Positions 24,069 through 36,721 of a DNA stretch of 64,000 nt are shown piece after piece. This stretch comes from Dehalobacter sp. CP (GTDB lineage: Bacteria > Bacillota_B > Desulfitobacteriia > Desulfitobacteriales > Syntrophobotulaceae), in NCBI GenBank assembly GCA_009910795.1, contig VMEE01000052.1:124001-188000 (forward strand). Reading direction: 5' to 3'. A program made the position numbers and the translations under genes. A model generated the notes under the pieces. That model saw only the letters and a list, made by a program, of their open reading frames with translations, was not told the DNA's origin and searched no databases. Within the stretch, counting starts at the first letter, position 1; each line of letters opens with the position of its first letter.

Positions 24069-25421
24069 ATGAAAAATATGAATGTAACCCTTGTTCTGGT
24101 CATAGCCCTTGAAATCGCTCTGGGTCTTTATTTGCAAAATGCTTTTCTATTGGCCGCTTTTATGGTGATTGACGCTGGATATTTCTTCTGGTATATGAAA
24201 AATTCAGAGAAAAAGGCCGTACCGCTGCATACGTTAAGCAGGGCAGACCTGAGTGTAAAGATTGCTAACGAAACACTTCCTTACCTGCGCGGCGGTCTGA
24301 ATAAACAAAACGCCGAAGCCATTGCCAAAATCATTCAAGGGATTGCTCAGGTGGCCGCAGTCTCGATCACCGATTGTGAGAAACAGCTCGCCTATCTTGG
24401 GGCAGGCTGCGACAGGCACCATCCCGGTGATAAGATTCTGACGGCAGCGACCAGAGAAGTCATACAGACTGCAAAATATAAAGTTGTTCAGACGCAGGAA
24501 GAATTAAACTGCCCGATGTCGGACACGTGTGACTGTCCTTTGGCTGCGGCAGTCATTGTTCCGCTTTCCTGCAAAGGAAATGTTGTCGGAACATTTAAGC
24601 TCTATGAAACGAAGGGTGGAAAGATTTCTCCTGACCTGATCAGGCTTGCACTTGGCATGGGCCAGATTTTAAGCCTTCAGGTGGAAGTAGCTGAACTGGA
24701 CCATCAGACCAATCTGACGATGGAAGCCAGACTCGATGCTCTTCAGGCTCAGATCAATCCGCATTTCTTTTTTAATGTTCTGAATACAATTATTGCCACC
24801 AGCCGAACCAACCCCAACCGGGCCAGAAGACTTTTGATCCATCTGGCCGAATTTTTCCGTAAGTCTTTAAAATCTAAAGGCGCACTCATTTCTCTTCGGG
24901 AAGAGATGGAATTCGTTAATAATTATTTTGTGCTGGAAAAAGCTCGCTTTGGGAAAAAGCTGAAGATTAAGCTGGAAATTGACAAGGAACTGATGGATGC
25001 CGAGGTACCAAGACTGAGTATTCAGCCTCTAGTTGAAAATGCGGTCAAACATGGGATTACCCCCATGATCATGCTGAATGGTGTTGTAACGATCCGAGTC
25101 AGGGAACTTGGGCTGGAAGATGGTAAAAGTGAGCTTTTTGTAGAAGTCATTGATAACGGAATGGGGATTGAAGAGGATCGGCTGAAAGATGTCCTGCTGC
25201 CCGGTGTAGGCTCAGGCAACGGTGTAGGGCTCGCCAATGTCCATGCCCGCCTGAAGGGTTTATATGGTTCAGAATACGGATTAAACATTGAAAGCAAAAT
25301 AGGTGAGGGGACGACTGTAGAAATGAGGCTTCCATACAAACAGACCAGTCCGCAGCAGCCTTCTGCCGAACCCTGGATTCAGGACCCTATGTCTAGTACC
25401 AGGGCCAGAAATGGTATTTGA
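24069..25421 (+). CDS. LytS-type sensor histidine kinase
   Basis: Starts at ATG 24069 (GGGAGG 8 bases upstream). Residues 3-45 form two short membrane segments, followed by a GAF-like domain with several cysteines (GAGCDRHHPGD, CPMSDTCDCPLAAA), then the His_kinase domain (ARLDALQAQINPHFFFNVLNTIIATS, His in the HPHFFFN-like motif) and a HATPase domain (PLVENAVKHGI, DNGMGI, GVGLANVHARL). The cysteine-rich GAF region could bind a metal or cluster. No response regulator gene is adjacent, which is unusual for the LytS/LytR class. It is probably cotranscribed with the BusR-like gene and with acpS, whose reading frame overlaps its end. Confidence 0.85.
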   Translation: MKNMNVTLVLVIALEIALGLYLQNAFLLAAFMVIDAGYFFWYMKNSEKKAVPLHTLSRADLSVKIANETLPYLRGGLNKQNAEAIAKIIQGIAQVAAVSITDCEKQLAYLGAGCDRHHPGDKILTAATREVIQTAKYKVVQTQEELNCPMSDTCDCPLAAAVIVPLSCKGNVVGTFKLYETKGGKISPDLIRLALGMGQILSLQVEVAELDHQTNLTMEARLDALQAQINPHFFFNVLNTIIATSRTNPNRARRLLIHLAEFFRKSLKSKGALISLREEMEFVNNYFVLEKARFGKKLKIKLEIDKELMDAEVPRLSIQPLVENAVKHGITPMIMLNGVVTIRVRELGLEDGKSELFVEVIDNGMGIEEDRLKDVLLPGVGSGNGVGLANVHARLKGLYGSEYGLNIESKIGEGTTVEMRLPYKQTSPQQPSAEPWIQDPMSSTRARNGI

Positions 25422-25447
25422 TTTTACGAAGAAACGGGGAACTTCAT

Positions 25448-25804
25448 TTGTATCCAGGTATAGATATTGTTGAAATAGCCAGATTTGAACAGGCCTGCCG
25501 GAGACATTCAAAACTGGTTGCCAGACTGTTTACCGACAGGGAGCTGGCTGAACTATCAAAAAAACATATATCTTCTCTGGCTGCCAGGTTTGCAGGCAAA
25601 GAAGCGGTACTTAAAGCACTGGGGACGGGGCTCAGCGGTCTAAGCTGGCATGATATTGAGATCCTGCGGAATGAAGCGGGAGAACCAATCGTATATTTGA
25701 GTGAAAGGGCACAGGCTGCAGCGCGGTCGAGAGGAGCAGAGAGAGTCCGAATAAGCCTCTCTCACAGCAAAGATACGGCCATAGCGTCTGTTATTCTGGA
25801 ATAG
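25448..25804 (+). CDS. acpS: Holo-[acyl-carrier-protein] synthase
   Basis: AcpS transfers 4'-phosphopantetheine from CoA to acyl carrier protein. The protein has the magnesium-binding GIDIVEIARFEQ motif at its N-terminus and the RFAGKEAVLKALGTGL motif; the C-terminus has RISLSHSKDTAIASVIL. TTG 25448 gives 118 residues, the normal length, with CGGGGA upstream; the longer frame from 25418 would add an atypical charged extension. It overlaps no other gene when started here and begins 26 bases after the kinase stop. acpS next to nnr and alr is a common Firmicute order. Confidence 0.9.
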   Translation: MYPGIDIVEIARFEQACRRHSKLVARLFTDRELAELSKKHISSLAARFAGKEAVLKALGTGLSGLSWHDIEILRNEAGEPIVYLSERAQAAARSRGAERVRISLSHSKDTAIASVILE

Positions 25805-25870
25805 ATATCGTTGGTATCTAAAATATTAAACAGCAACAAACGGTGACAGCAACGGGCGGGCATTTTAGGG

Positions 25871-25899
25871 TTGACATGGTACTTGGCAGTGTTCATTAT
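25871..25899 (+). promoter_or_regulatory. Sigma-A type promoter of nnr-alr
   Basis: TTGACA, 17-bp spacer, CATTAT, about 42 bases before the nnr ATG. The first 13 bases of the element (TTGACATGGTACT) also occur upstream of the BusR-like gene. Confidence 0.6.
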
Positions 25900-25941
25900 A
25901 AAATAAGTGGAAAAGTTTTTTTCCGAGGAGGATAGAAAGAA

Positions 25942-27519
25942 ATGCGTATTGTAAGTGCCGGACAAATGCGCAGCATTGATTCCAACGCAATCAATCATTT
26001 TGGAATCCCCGGGTCAATTCTTATGGAGAATGCAGCGTTGGCAGTAGTAAGGGAAATAAAGATTATTCTGCTGAAGGATGAAAAAAAGTCGCTTCGTGGT
26101 TTGAGAGCAGTTATTCTTGCCGGAAAAGGCAATAATGGCGGTGACGGTCTGGCAGTGGCCAGGCATCTCTGTGTATTAGGGATGGAAGTGACCGTTTTTC
26201 TTTTCGCAAATCCTGCTGAGCTTCAAGGGGATGCCAAGCTTAACTATGAATTGTTCCAGAAAATGGGAGAGAAGATCATTCCTGTCGAAGACGAAAAACA
26301 GCTTCGTCTATTCAAGCTTGCGCTGATGCAGTCTCAGGTTGCTGTTGATGCGTTGTATGGAATAGGCTTTAAAGGAGAAATTCCGGAATCCCTGGCAGGT
26401 TTCATTGAAGACTTAAACAAAGCCGATCTGCCGGTGGTTTGTGTCGATATTCCCAGCGGTCTGGAAGCAGATACGGGGAAAGTACATACGATTGCGGTCC
26501 AGGGAGATGTGACAGTTACCTTTGGCTTGCCAAAGCTTGGACATTTTCTCGGAGAAGGATTAATCTATACAGGAAGGCTGGTCATTGACCAAATTTCAAT
26601 TCCCGAAAAAGTGATAGGCGAAGAAAAAATCTTTGCCTATCTATTGACGGATGAAGTCATCCGGCCTTTGATTCCAGCAAGACACATACTGGGCCATAAA
26701 GGTACGCATGGCCGGGCGGTTCTGATTGGGGGATCGCTTGGAATGAGCGGGGCTGTCATCCTGGCAGGAAAGTCGGCTCTGCGCTGCGGGGCAGGGCTTC
26801 TTCAGATCGTTACCCCTGAAGCGATTGCTGAGACGGTAGATTTGGGAGTCATTGAAGCTACGGTCTGGCCAGCAAAGGATTATGAAATGTTAAGCGTCAA
26901 TGCCTGGTCGGTCATTCAGGAGCGGTTACAAGGAGCTGACGCTTGTGCAGTAGGTCCCGGACTCAGGCAGACGGAGTCATTTCTTAATGTCATAAAAAAT
27001 ATACTGATAGAGACCGATGTACCGGTAGTTCTGGATGCAGACGCGTTGAATCTGATTTCCCGCGAACCGGATGTTGTCAGTTTAAGGAAAGGCAGAGGCA
27101 ATCTTATTCTGACGCCTCATCCAGGGGAAATGGCCCGCTTATGCGGCTGTTCAATTGACGAGGTTCAGGAAAACCGTTTGAAGATAGCGCTGGCCAAAGC
27201 CCTGGAATGGGGTGCCATTGTTGCCCTGAAAGGCGCAGGTTCGGTCGTTGCTTCGCCGGACGGCAGAGTTTTTTTGAATCCGACAGGTAATGCAGGACTT
27301 GGCACAGGCGGCACAGGGGATGTGCTGACCGGAAGTATTATGTCCTGGATTGCCCAGGGTGTCCCTCCGTTAGGTGCAGCTTGCATGGGGGTTTATCTTC
27401 ACGGCAAGGCCGGAGATGTTTTAAAAGATCAGTTTGGTTTATCAGGTTTCACAGCTTCGGAGGTAGCTGATTGCCTCCCAAGGGTCAGAAAAGAGATAGA
27501 GCAGTTAGGAGATTTTTAG
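25942..27519 (+). CDS. nnr: Bifunctional NAD(P)H-hydrate epimerase / ADP-dependent dehydratase
   Basis: This 525-residue metabolite-repair enzyme restores NADH and NADPH damaged by hydration. Residues 1-215 are the epimerase (YjeF_N: AVILAGKGNNGGDGLAVARHL, DALYGIGFKGEI, DIPSGLEADTG). Residues 225-525 are the ribokinase-like dehydratase (HKGTHGRAVLIGGSLGMSGAVILAG, VLDADALNLI, LTPHPGEMARL, NPTGNAGLGTGGTGDVLTGSI). Both active sites look complete. GAGGAGG precedes the ATG. It is followed 1 base later by alr and preceded by its own promoter. Confidence 0.95.
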   Translation: MRIVSAGQMRSIDSNAINHFGIPGSILMENAALAVVREIKIILLKDEKKSLRGLRAVILAGKGNNGGDGLAVARHLCVLGMEVTVFLFANPAELQGDAKLNYELFQKMGEKIIPVEDEKQLRLFKLALMQSQVAVDALYGIGFKGEIPESLAGFIEDLNKADLPVVCVDIPSGLEADTGKVHTIAVQGDVTVTFGLPKLGHFLGEGLIYTGRLVIDQISIPEKVIGEEKIFAYLLTDEVIRPLIPARHILGHKGTHGRAVLIGGSLGMSGAVILAGKSALRCGAGLLQIVTPEAIAETVDLGVIEATVWPAKDYEMLSVNAWSVIQERLQGADACAVGPGLRQTESFLNVIKNILIETDVPVVLDADALNLISREPDVVSLRKGRGNLILTPHPGEMARLCGCSIDEVQENRLKIALAKALEWGAIVALKGAGSVVASPDGRVFLNPTGNAGLGTGGTGDVLTGSIMSWIAQGVPPLGAACMGVYLHGKAGDVLKDQFGLSGFTASEVADCLPRVRKEIEQLGDF

Positions 27520-27520
27520 A

Positions 27521-28639
27521 ATGAATATTTTTCGTCCGGTTTGGGCAGAAGTTGATTTGGGGGCTTTAAGACGCAATTTAAAAAGGATACAGCAGTACGC
27601 CGGCAGTGAAATAATGCCCATAGTCAAGGCAGATGCCTACGGACACGGTGCAGTGGAGGTTGTTCGGACTCTAAAGGAAGAAGGGATTACCAGATTCGGG
27701 GTTGCTATCCTGGAAGAAGCTTTGGAGCTCAGAAGGGAACTCCCGGATATTGCCCTTATGGTTATTGGACCTACATTGTCGAAGTATTCAGAAATACTGG
27801 TCAAAGAAGAGATCATTCCCGAAATATTTCAGATCGAACAGGCTGAAGCGCTTTCAGCGGCAGCGTTGAAGCTGAATAAAACAGCGAGACTCCATATCAA
27901 AGTGGATACGGGAATGGGTAGGACAGGGTTCCGTGAAAATGTACTCGAAAATATTCAAAAAATTGCAAAGCTTCCCGGCCTTTATCTGGAGGGGATTTAT
28001 ACCCATCTGGCCACGGCCGACAGCACTGATTTGTCTTATGCGAAGCAGCAGCTGAAGATCTTTGATGACTTATATGAAAAGTTATGCGCGGCAGGAATAA
28101 AAATTCCGATCCGTCATGTCGCAAACTCTGCTGCAATCATGCAAATTCCCGAAAGTCATTACGAACTTTGCCGTCCAGGAATCATATTGTACGGACTTTT
28201 ACCGATGGACCACGCCGGACAGGAAGCCGGCTTTGAACCGGTTATGTCTTTAAAAACCCGCATTTCCCAGCTGAAGACCATCGAAGAGGGCGAGAGTGTT
28301 GGCTATGGAAGGACGTTTATTGCCGACAGGCCCACAAAAGTCGCAACGCTGCCGATCGGTTACGGCGATGGTCTGCGCCGTTCTCTGTCCAACGGCGGTG
28401 AGGTCTTGCTGAAGGGAAAGAAAGCCAGGATCATCGGCAAAATATGCATGGATCAGATCATGGTTGATGTAACAGAAATTAAAGAGATCCAAGAAGGGGA
28501 TGAAGCCGTTCTGCTCGGCAGAAACGGTGACCTGTTTATTTCCGCAGATCGGATTGCTGAACAATGCGGAACGATTAGCTATGAGATCCTGTGCGGTATT
28601 TCCAAGAGAGTGCCAAGGGTGATGGTTGAGAGCAAATAG
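27521..28639 (+). CDS. alr: Alanine racemase
   Basis: This PLP enzyme makes D-alanine for peptidoglycan. The PLP lysine is in MPIVKADAYGHGAVEVVRTL; the second-domain tyrosine lies in VGYGRTFIADRPTKVATLPIGYGDG; ICMDQIMVDVT is the other family marker. The length of 372 residues is typical. It starts 1 base after the nnr stop, with AGGAG inside the end of nnr. In many Firmicutes a mazEF pair follows alr; here mazEF lies 28 kb away. A good terminator follows. Confidence 0.95.
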   Translation: MNIFRPVWAEVDLGALRRNLKRIQQYAGSEIMPIVKADAYGHGAVEVVRTLKEEGITRFGVAILEEALELRRELPDIALMVIGPTLSKYSEILVKEEIIPEIFQIEQAEALSAAALKLNKTARLHIKVDTGMGRTGFRENVLENIQKIAKLPGLYLEGIYTHLATADSTDLSYAKQQLKIFDDLYEKLCAAGIKIPIRHVANSAAIMQIPESHYELCRPGIILYGLLPMDHAGQEAGFEPVMSLKTRISQLKTIEEGESVGYGRTFIADRPTKVATLPIGYGDGLRRSLSNGGEVLLKGKKARIIGKICMDQIMVDVTEIKEIQEGDEAVLLGRNGDLFISADRIAEQCGTISYEILCGISKRVPRVMVESK

Positions 28640-28657
28640 TATTTGGAAAACATTAAT

Positions 28658-28724
28658 AAAAAAGACCTTTTGGATGCGAGCTGTTTTGAACATACTCAGT
28701 CTCCAAGAGGTCTTTTTAATTTTA
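28658..28724 (+). terminator. Terminator after alr
   Basis: AAAAAGACCT pairs with AGGTCTTTTT, with a further TGGA/TCCA helix inside, and the T run continues (TTTTTAATTTT). The A-rich left arm makes it usable in both directions, for gdhA on the minus strand as well. Confidence 0.8.
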
Positions 28725-28786
28725 GTGGTATCAAGACTATATCGTGAGTATCAATGGAATCACGAATCGGATTAGGCAGCTCCGGC

Positions 28787-30434
<1,648 letters not shown>

Positions 30435-33400
30435 ATGAAATACAATCAATTGCCAAAAAAACAGGGTCTTTACGATCCGGCCTTTGAGCATGATGCCTGC
30501 GGTATGGGATTTGTCGTGAATATCAAAGGTGAAAAATCACACGACATTGTCGAGGAAGCTTTAACTGTTCTGGAAAACTTAAACCACAGAGGCGCCAGTG
30601 GTGCGGATGAGAATACGGGTGACGGGGCTGGCATTCTGGTGCAAATACCCCATAACTTCTTTAAACGGGAATGTGATGTTCTTGGTTTTAATTTGCCGGA
30701 AAAGGGCAAATATGGTGTAGGGATGATTTTTGCGCATAAATATGAAGATTTTCGGGTTACCCAGATGGATTCTTTTGAAAAGATTGTTCGTGAGGAAGGA
30801 CAGAAGATTCTTGGGTGGCGGGAAGTCCCGATTGACAAATCAACGGTCGGCCATAGTGCCAAAGCTGTAATGCCCCGGTTTATACAGGTTTTTATCGGAA
30901 GAAGCCCTGATCTGACCGATGATATGGATTTTGAAAGAAAGCTCTATGTCATTCGGAAAAGAGCAGAGAAACTGATCATCCCAATGTGTGAAGACAAGGG
31001 CGGCTCCTTCTATGTTGCCAGCCTTTCCAGCAAAACCATTGTCTACAAAGGTATGCTTACAGCTGAACAGCTCAGGAATTTTTATCTGGATCTTTCCGAT
31101 CTCGATTTTGTTTCAGCATTGGCCATGGTTCATTCCAGGTTCAGCACTAATACCTTTCCGAGCTGGGAGCGGGCACACCCGAACCGATATATTGTCCATA
31201 ATGGGGAAATCAATACCATCAGAGGAAACGTGAACTGGATGAAGGCCAGGCAAAAATGCATTGATTCACCATTATTTGATGACATTTCCAAGGTATATCC
31301 GATTGTTGACGAGTCAGGCAGCGATTCGGCCATGTTTGACAACAGTCTTGAGTTTATCCATCTTACCGGCAGATCACTTCCACATGCTGTCATGATGATG
31401 ATTCCTGAGCCATGGGAAAAGAATGATCTGATGTCTAAAGAAAAAAAGGACTTTTATGAGTTTAATAATTTTATTATGGAGCCTTGGGACGGACCGGCTG
31501 CCATGGGCTTTACCGACGGAACCGTTATCGGTGGCGTACTGGACAGGAATGGACTCAGACCATCACGTTATTATGTCACGAAAGATGATAAAGTTATCCT
31601 CGCCTCCGAGGTGGGGGTTCTCGACATCAAACCTGAAAATGTCAAGTATAAAGGCCGTTTGGAACCGGGTAAAATGCTCCTGATCGATACGGAAGCACAA
31701 AGGATCATTTCTGATGAGGAAATCAAAAAGAATGTTTCCCTGATGCATCCGTATGAAGAGTGGAATAAGAAGCATATTGTCTATTTAAGTGATCTCCCTG
31801 CTGACGACGAATTGGAAGCACCGATGCTGGAAGATATTATCTCCCAGCAGAAAGCATTTGGCTATACCCATGAGGATATCCATAAAATGATTCTGCCGAT
31901 GGCGACTGATGGCCTTGACCCTGTCGGATCGATGGGCATGGATTCACCGCTGGCAGTACTTTCAGACAAACCTCAAATGCTGTACCATTATTTCAAGCAG
32001 CTTTTTGCCCAAGTGACGAATCCCCCGATTGATGGCATCCGTGAGGAAATCATTACCTCCAGCACAATGCTCCTGGGGAATGCGGGAAACCTTCTGGATC
32101 CTGACCGGACGCATAGTTCCGCAGTATATCTGGAGTCACCGATCCTCACCAATACGCAATTGGATACCATTATGAAATTAAATAACGGGAAGTTCAAGAC
32201 AGCCAGGATTTCCATTCTTTACAAGGCAGCTGGCGGCCTTAGAGCAATGGAAAGAGCTTTAGACAAAATATCCCGGGAAGCAGATAAAGCAATTGCTGAT
32301 GGCACAAATATTCTTGTTCTTTCGGATAGGGGCGTTAATAAAGAATTTGCTGCTATCCCCGCTCTTCTGGCATCTTCAGGGCTGCATCACCATTTGATAC
32401 GCCGTGAAATCCGGACGAGTGTGGGTATTGTTCTGGAGACCGGAGAAGCCAGGGAGGTACACCATTTCTGTGCCTTGATCGGGTACGGTGTTACCGCGAT
32501 CAACCCCTATATTGCTTACGAAACGATCAGAGACCTAGCGGCCAAAGGAATGACGAATGGCCTAAGTTATCAGGAGGCCAAAAAGAACTATATTAAAGCC
32601 TCGATCAAAGGCATCTTAAAGGTGCTTACGAAAATGGGTATTTCGACGATGCGCAGCTACCATGGTGCCCAGATATTTGAAGCTGTCGGACTGAAAAGAG
32701 ATCTGATTGACCGCTACTTTACTCAGACGCCATCCCGCTTGGAAGGAATCGGTCTGGAAGAAATTACGATGGAAAATCAAATGCGGCATGAAAGCGCTTT
32801 TGATGAGAATGCACTTTATACAGATACACTGGAAATCGGCGGCTTCTACCAATGTAAAGATAACGGGGAGATTCATCTCTACAACCCGGAAACAATCTAC
32901 CTGCTTCAGCGCGCCTGCCGGGAAGGCGATTACCATCTTTTTAAAGATTACTCCAGAAAAATTAATGACGAGGAGATCTATACACTCAGGCAGCTGCTGG
33001 ATTTCAAAATAAGCGCCGGAGATACGATTCCTATCGAAGAAGTCGAACCGGTCGAGTCTATCGTCAAAAGATTTAAGACCGGGGCGATGTCCTATGGCTC
33101 GATCAGCAAGGAAGCTCACGAATGTATGGCGATTGCCATGAACCGTTTGGGCGGCAAAAGTAACAGCGGTGAAGGCGGCGAGGATCCTGAAAGATTTAGA
33201 AAGCTGCCGAATGGCGACAGTCTGATCAGTGCCATCAAGCAGGTTGCTTCAGGTCGCTTCGGTGTTACCAGCAGCTTCCTGGTAAATGCCTCGGAAATAC
33301 AGATCAAAATGGCGCAAGGGGCCAAGCCTGGAGAAGGCGGGCAGCTTCCAGGCCGGAAGGTTTTTCCGGCAATTGCCAAAGTTAGACACTCAACACCAGG

Positions 33401-34991
33401 TGTCGAATTAATTTCACCCCCGCCGCACCATGATATCTATTCAATCGAAGATCTGGCGGAACTGATCCATGACCTTAAAAATGCCAACCGTGATGCCCGA
33501 ATCAATGTTAAGCTTGTTTCTGAAGTGGGTGTCGGTACGATCGCGGCCGGTGTGGCCAAGGGCAAGGCCGACGTTATTCTGATCAGCGGCTATGATGGCG
33601 GTACAGGTGCTTCACCGAGAACAAGCATTAAAAATACAGGATTGCCGTGGGAATTGGGACTTGCCGAAACCCATCAGACCCTTGTGCTTAATCGCTTAAG
33701 AGACAGAGTCGTCCTGGAAACAGACGGTAAGCTTCTGTCAGGTAGAGATGTTGTCATCGCTGCACTTTTAGGTGCTGAGGAATATGGATTTGCCACCACC
33801 CCACTCATTTCCATGGGCTGTGTGATGATGCGCGTCTGCAATCTGAACACATGCCCGGTAGGTATTGCAACCCAGAATGAAGAGCTCCGTAAGAATTTTG
33901 CCGGCAAGCCTGAGCATGTTGAGAATTTTATGTTGTTTATTGCACAGGAAATGCGGGAGATCATGGCAAAACTTGGCTTCAGGACCATTAATGAAATGGT
34001 TGGACGTACAGACAGGCTCAAACACAAAGAAAATATTAAGAATTGGAAAGCAGCCAAGGTTGATCTTTCCCAGGTTCTGTATCAGCCCTATGCCGGTGCA
34101 GATGTCGGCAGATTTAAGTCACAGCAGCAAAACCATGGACTGGAAGAATCCCTGGATATGCGCAAGCTCTTAAGAATGTGCAAACCGGCCCTGGAACACA
34201 AAAAATCAATCCGGGCCAAACTGAAGATCAACAATGTGGATCGTGTGGTTGGAACCATTGTCGGCAGTGAAATAACCAAGCGTTTCGGGGAAGTGGGGCT
34301 TCCGGAGGATACCATTAAGCTGACTTTTGTTGGTTCTGCTGGTCAAAGCTTTGGTGCGTTCGCACCCAAGGGCATGTCCTTGGAACTTGAGGGTGATGCT
34401 AATGACTATATTGGCAAAGGCCTTTCGGGTGGTAAAATCATAGTCTATCCGCCAAAAACTTCGGATTTTGAACCAGCAAAGAATATTCTAATCGGCAATG
34501 TCGCCTTCTACGGTGCAACTTCGGGTGAAGCCTATATCAACGGAATCGCCGGTGAAAGATTCTGTGTCCGAAACAGCGGCGTCAATGCGGTTGTTGAAGG
34601 TGTCGGCGACCATGGCTGTGAATATATGACCGGAGGAAAAGTTGTGATCCTGGGTAAGACAGGACGGAACTTTGCTGCGGGTATGTCCGGCGGTGTTGCC
34701 TATATCCTTGATTTTGAGGAAATATACTGCAACAAGTCCCTGATTCTTATGGAAAAAATTGCTTCGGAAAAGGAACTGAAAGAAATCAGGGAAATGATCC
34801 GTAAACATGTAGCGCACACGGGAAGCCCCCTAGGCCGGAAAGTACTGGACAATTGGGCGGATTACGCAGCAAGATTTACGAAGATCATACCCAAAGATTA
34901 TAAAAAGATGATGGAAAATATCGATAGAGCTCACAAGGCTGGCTTAAGCGGTGAAGAAGCCCTGACGGCTGCCTTTGAAGGGAAGGTGTGA
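30435..34991 (+). CDS. gltB: Glutamate synthase large subunit
   Basis: About 1518 residues, the full length of the alpha subunit, which hydrolyses glutamine and reductively transfers the amide to 2-oxoglutarate. The N-terminal amidotransferase nucleophile is the Cys of [10 protein letters not shown], exposed after removal of a short propeptide of about 20 residues. The central and FMN domains include [36 protein letters not shown] and [37 protein letters not shown]. The 3Fe-4S cysteines are [15 protein letters not shown]. The C-terminal beta-helix (GXXG repeats) is present. ATG 30435 has AAGGG upstream. gltD overlaps the end by spacing of 2 bases. Confidence 0.97.
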   Translation: MKYNQLPKKQGLYDPAFEHDACGMGFVVNIKGEKSHDIVEEALTVLENLNHRGASGADENTGDGAGILVQIPHNFFKRECDVLGFNLPEKGKYGVGMIFAHKYEDFRVTQMDSFEKIVREEGQKILGWREVPIDKSTVGHSAKAVMPRFIQVFIGRSPDLTDDMDFERKLYVIRKRAEKLIIPMCEDKGGSFYVASLSSKTIVYKGMLTAEQLRNFYLDLSDLDFVSALAMVHSRFSTNTFPSWERAHPNRYIVHNGEINTIRGNVNWMKARQKCIDSPLFDDISKVYPIVDESGSDSAMFDNSLEFIHLTGRSLPHAVMMMIPEPWEKNDLMSKEKKDFYEFNNFIMEPWDGPAAMGFTDGTVIGGVLDRNGLRPSRYYVTKDDKVILASEVGVLDIKPENVKYKGRLEPGKMLLIDTEAQRIISDEEIKKNVSLMHPYEEWNKKHIVYLSDLPADDELEAPMLEDIISQQKAFGYTHEDIHKMILPMATDGLDPVGSMGMDSPLAVLSDKPQMLYHYFKQLFAQVTNPPIDGIREEIITSSTMLLGNAGNLLDPDRTHSSAVYLESPILTNTQLDTIMKLNNGKFKTARISILYKAAGGLRAMERALDKISREADKAIADGTNILVLSDRGVNKEFAAIPALLASSGLHHHLIRREIRTSVGIVLETGEAREVHHFCALIGYGVTAINPYIAYETIRDLAAKGMTNGLSYQEAKKNYIKASIKGILKVLTKMGISTMRSYHGAQIFEAVGLKRDLIDRYFTQTPSRLEGIGLEEITMENQMRHESAFDENALYTDTLEIGGFYQCKDNGEIHLYNPETIYLLQRACREGDYHLFKDYSRKINDEEIYTLRQLLDFKISAGDTIPIEEVEPVESIVKRFKTGAMSYGSISKEAHECMAIAMNRLGGKSNSGEGGEDPERFRKLPNGDSLISAIKQVASGRFGVTSSFLVNASEIQIKMAQGAKPGEGGQLPGRKVFPAIAKVRHSTPGVELISPPPHHDIYSIEDLAELIHDLKNANRDARINVKLVSEVGVGTIAAGVAKGKADVILISGYDGGTGASPRTSIKNTGLPWELGLAETHQTLVLNRLRDRVVLETDGKLLSGRDVVIAALLGAEEYGFATTPLISMGCVMMRVCNLNTCPVGIATQNEELRKNFAGKPEHVENFMLFIAQEMREIMAKLGFRTINEMVGRTDRLKHKENIKNWKAAKVDLSQVLYQPYAGADVGRFKSQQQNHGLEESLDMRKLLRMCKPALEHKKSIRAKLKINNVDRVVGTIVGSEITKRFGEVGLPEDTIKLTFVGSAGQSFGAFAPKGMSLELEGDANDYIGKGLSGGKIIVYPPKTSDFEPAKNILIGNVAFYGATSGEAYINGIAGERFCVRNSGVNAVVEGVGDHGCEYMTGGKVVILGKTGRNFAAGMSGGVAYILDFEEIYCNKSLILMEKIASEKELKEIREMIRKHVAHTGSPLGRKVLDNWADYAARFTKIIPKDYKKMMENIDRAHKAGLSGEEALTAAFEGKV

Positions 34992-34993
34992 TC

Positions 34994-36478
34994 ATGGGAA
35001 AAGTAACAGGATTTTTAGAGTATAACAGAATCGATCCGAAGAAAAGAAAGCCTGAAGAGCGGATCAAAGACTACAATGAAGTCAAGATTCCCCAGGATCC
35101 TGAGATTGTCCGAACGCAGGGCGCGCGCTGTATGGACTGCGGTGTACCTTTCTGCCACGGCGGTGTGCTCTTGAACGGCGCCGCTTCAGGTTGCCCGCTG
35201 CACAATTTGATTCCAGAATGGAATGAGCTCGTCTATAAGGGACAGTGGCGGGAAGCATACAAGCGGCTGACCAGAACGACGCCGTTCCCGGAATTCACCT
35301 CAAGGGTTTGCCCTGCACCTTGTGAAGGGGCTTGTACCGAAGGCTATATCATGGACGCTGTGACTATTAACAGCATTGAATATGAGATTATCGAGAAAGC
35401 GTTTGCCGAAGGATGGGTAAATCCTAAGAAGGCCAAAGCCACCGGCAAGAAAGTCGCTGTTGTCGGTTCGGGCCCGTCCGGACTGTCTGCGGCCTATTAT
35501 CTGAATGCCGTCGGCCATGAGGTCACGGTGTATGAGCGGGATGACCGGGCTGGGGGACTTTTGATGTACGGGATCCCCAACATGAAGCTTGATAAACGAT
35601 TTATTGAAAGACGGCTTGATGTACTGAAGGCATCCGGGATAGAATTTGTTCTGAATACCGAAGTCGGCAAATATATGAAGGCCCAAGAGCTCATAGACAA
35701 CTATGATGCCGTTGTGCTGTGCACAGGAGCTACCAAGCCCCGGAGGCTGGATGTGGAAGGCAAAGATCTGAAAGGGGTTTATTATGCCGTAGACTTCCTA
35801 AAAGCGACCACCAAAAGTTTATTGAATTCCAACTTAAAGGATGAGAGTTTTATTAGTGCCAAGGGTAAGAATGTCATCATCATTGGCGGTGGAGATACCG
35901 GGACGGATTGTGTGGCCACGGCAATCCGGCATGGCTGCAAAAGTGTTTTTCAGTTTGAAATTCTGCCTGAGCCACCTGCCCATCGTCTTGAGGCTGAGAA
36001 CCCCTGGCCGGAATGGCCGAAAAAACTGAAAGTGGATTACGGACAGGAAGAAGCAATCTGTCTTTATGGCAAGGATCCGAGGAATTATTGCATTTCCACC
36101 ACAAAGATTGTGGGCAATGAGAACGGTGAGGTCAAGGAAGTTCATACAGTCAACCTTACCTGGGTCAAAGATGCTGCCGGCAGAATGGTTCCACAGGTGA
36201 CTCCCGGAAGTGAAAAGGTATGGGAAGCGGACCTGATCCTGCTGGCCATGGGCTTTTTAGGGCCTGAAGACAATATCCCCACAGAGCTTAAGCTGGAGCG
36301 GGATGCTCGCAGCAATGTCAAAGCGGAATATGCGTTTTTTGAGACGAATGTTGACAGAGTTTTTGCCGCTGGCGACATGCGCAGAGGTCAGAGTCTGGTT
36401 GTCTGGGCTTTCCAGGAAGGAAAGCTGGCAGCTAGAGAAGTGGACAAATATTTGATGGGAAAAAGTATAATTATCTAG
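34994..36478 (+). CDS. gltD: Glutamate synthase small subunit
   Basis: The 494-residue beta subunit takes electrons from NAD(P)H and passes them to GltB. It has the two N-terminal 4Fe-4S cysteine groups (ARCMDCGVPFCHGG ... GCPLHN and RVCPAPCEGACTEG), an FAD site (KVAVVGSGPSGLSAAYYLNAVGHEVTVYERDDRAGGLL), an NAD(P) site (NVIIIGGGDTGTDCVATAIRHG), and the C-terminal VFAAGDMRRGQSLVVWAFQEGKLAAREVDKYL. GGGAAGG overlaps the end of gltB and sits before ATG 34994, so the two are coupled. A terminator follows 100 bases on. Confidence 0.97.
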   Translation: MGKVTGFLEYNRIDPKKRKPEERIKDYNEVKIPQDPEIVRTQGARCMDCGVPFCHGGVLLNGAASGCPLHNLIPEWNELVYKGQWREAYKRLTRTTPFPEFTSRVCPAPCEGACTEGYIMDAVTINSIEYEIIEKAFAEGWVNPKKAKATGKKVAVVGSGPSGLSAAYYLNAVGHEVTVYERDDRAGGLLMYGIPNMKLDKRFIERRLDVLKASGIEFVLNTEVGKYMKAQELIDNYDAVVLCTGATKPRRLDVEGKDLKGVYYAVDFLKATTKSLLNSNLKDESFISAKGKNVIIIGGGDTGTDCVATAIRHGCKSVFQFEILPEPPAHRLEAENPWPEWPKKLKVDYGQEEAICLYGKDPRNYCISTTKIVGNENGEVKEVHTVNLTWVKDAAGRMVPQVTPGSEKVWEADLILLAMGFLGPEDNIPTELKLERDARSNVKAEYAFFETNVDRVFAAGDMRRGQSLVVWAFQEGKLAAREVDKYLMGKSIII

Positions 36479-36578
36479 CCAATTGTTATGATAAACAGAG
36501 TGCAATGTTCATGCCGGATGTGATAACATGATATTACACGGCATCCACCGTTATGCTTTATCATACCGAATAGTAAAG

Positions 36579-36619
36579 CCAAGTAATGGATAGATGCTAG
36601 GATTCATTGCTTGGTTTTT
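36579..36619 (+). terminator. Terminator of gltBD
   Basis: A 10-bp stem (CCAAGTAATG / CATTGCTTGG, one G-T pair) is followed by five T. The loop is 16 bases. Confidence 0.75.
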
Positions 36620-36721
36620 GCGTATCGGTTATTGGCTGCTTGCACATATAGATTTGAGTGTCAGCAATTATTAATTTTAAGGATAAAATGATAGCTAAAT
36701 TGGCGTAAGGAATGATGTGTA

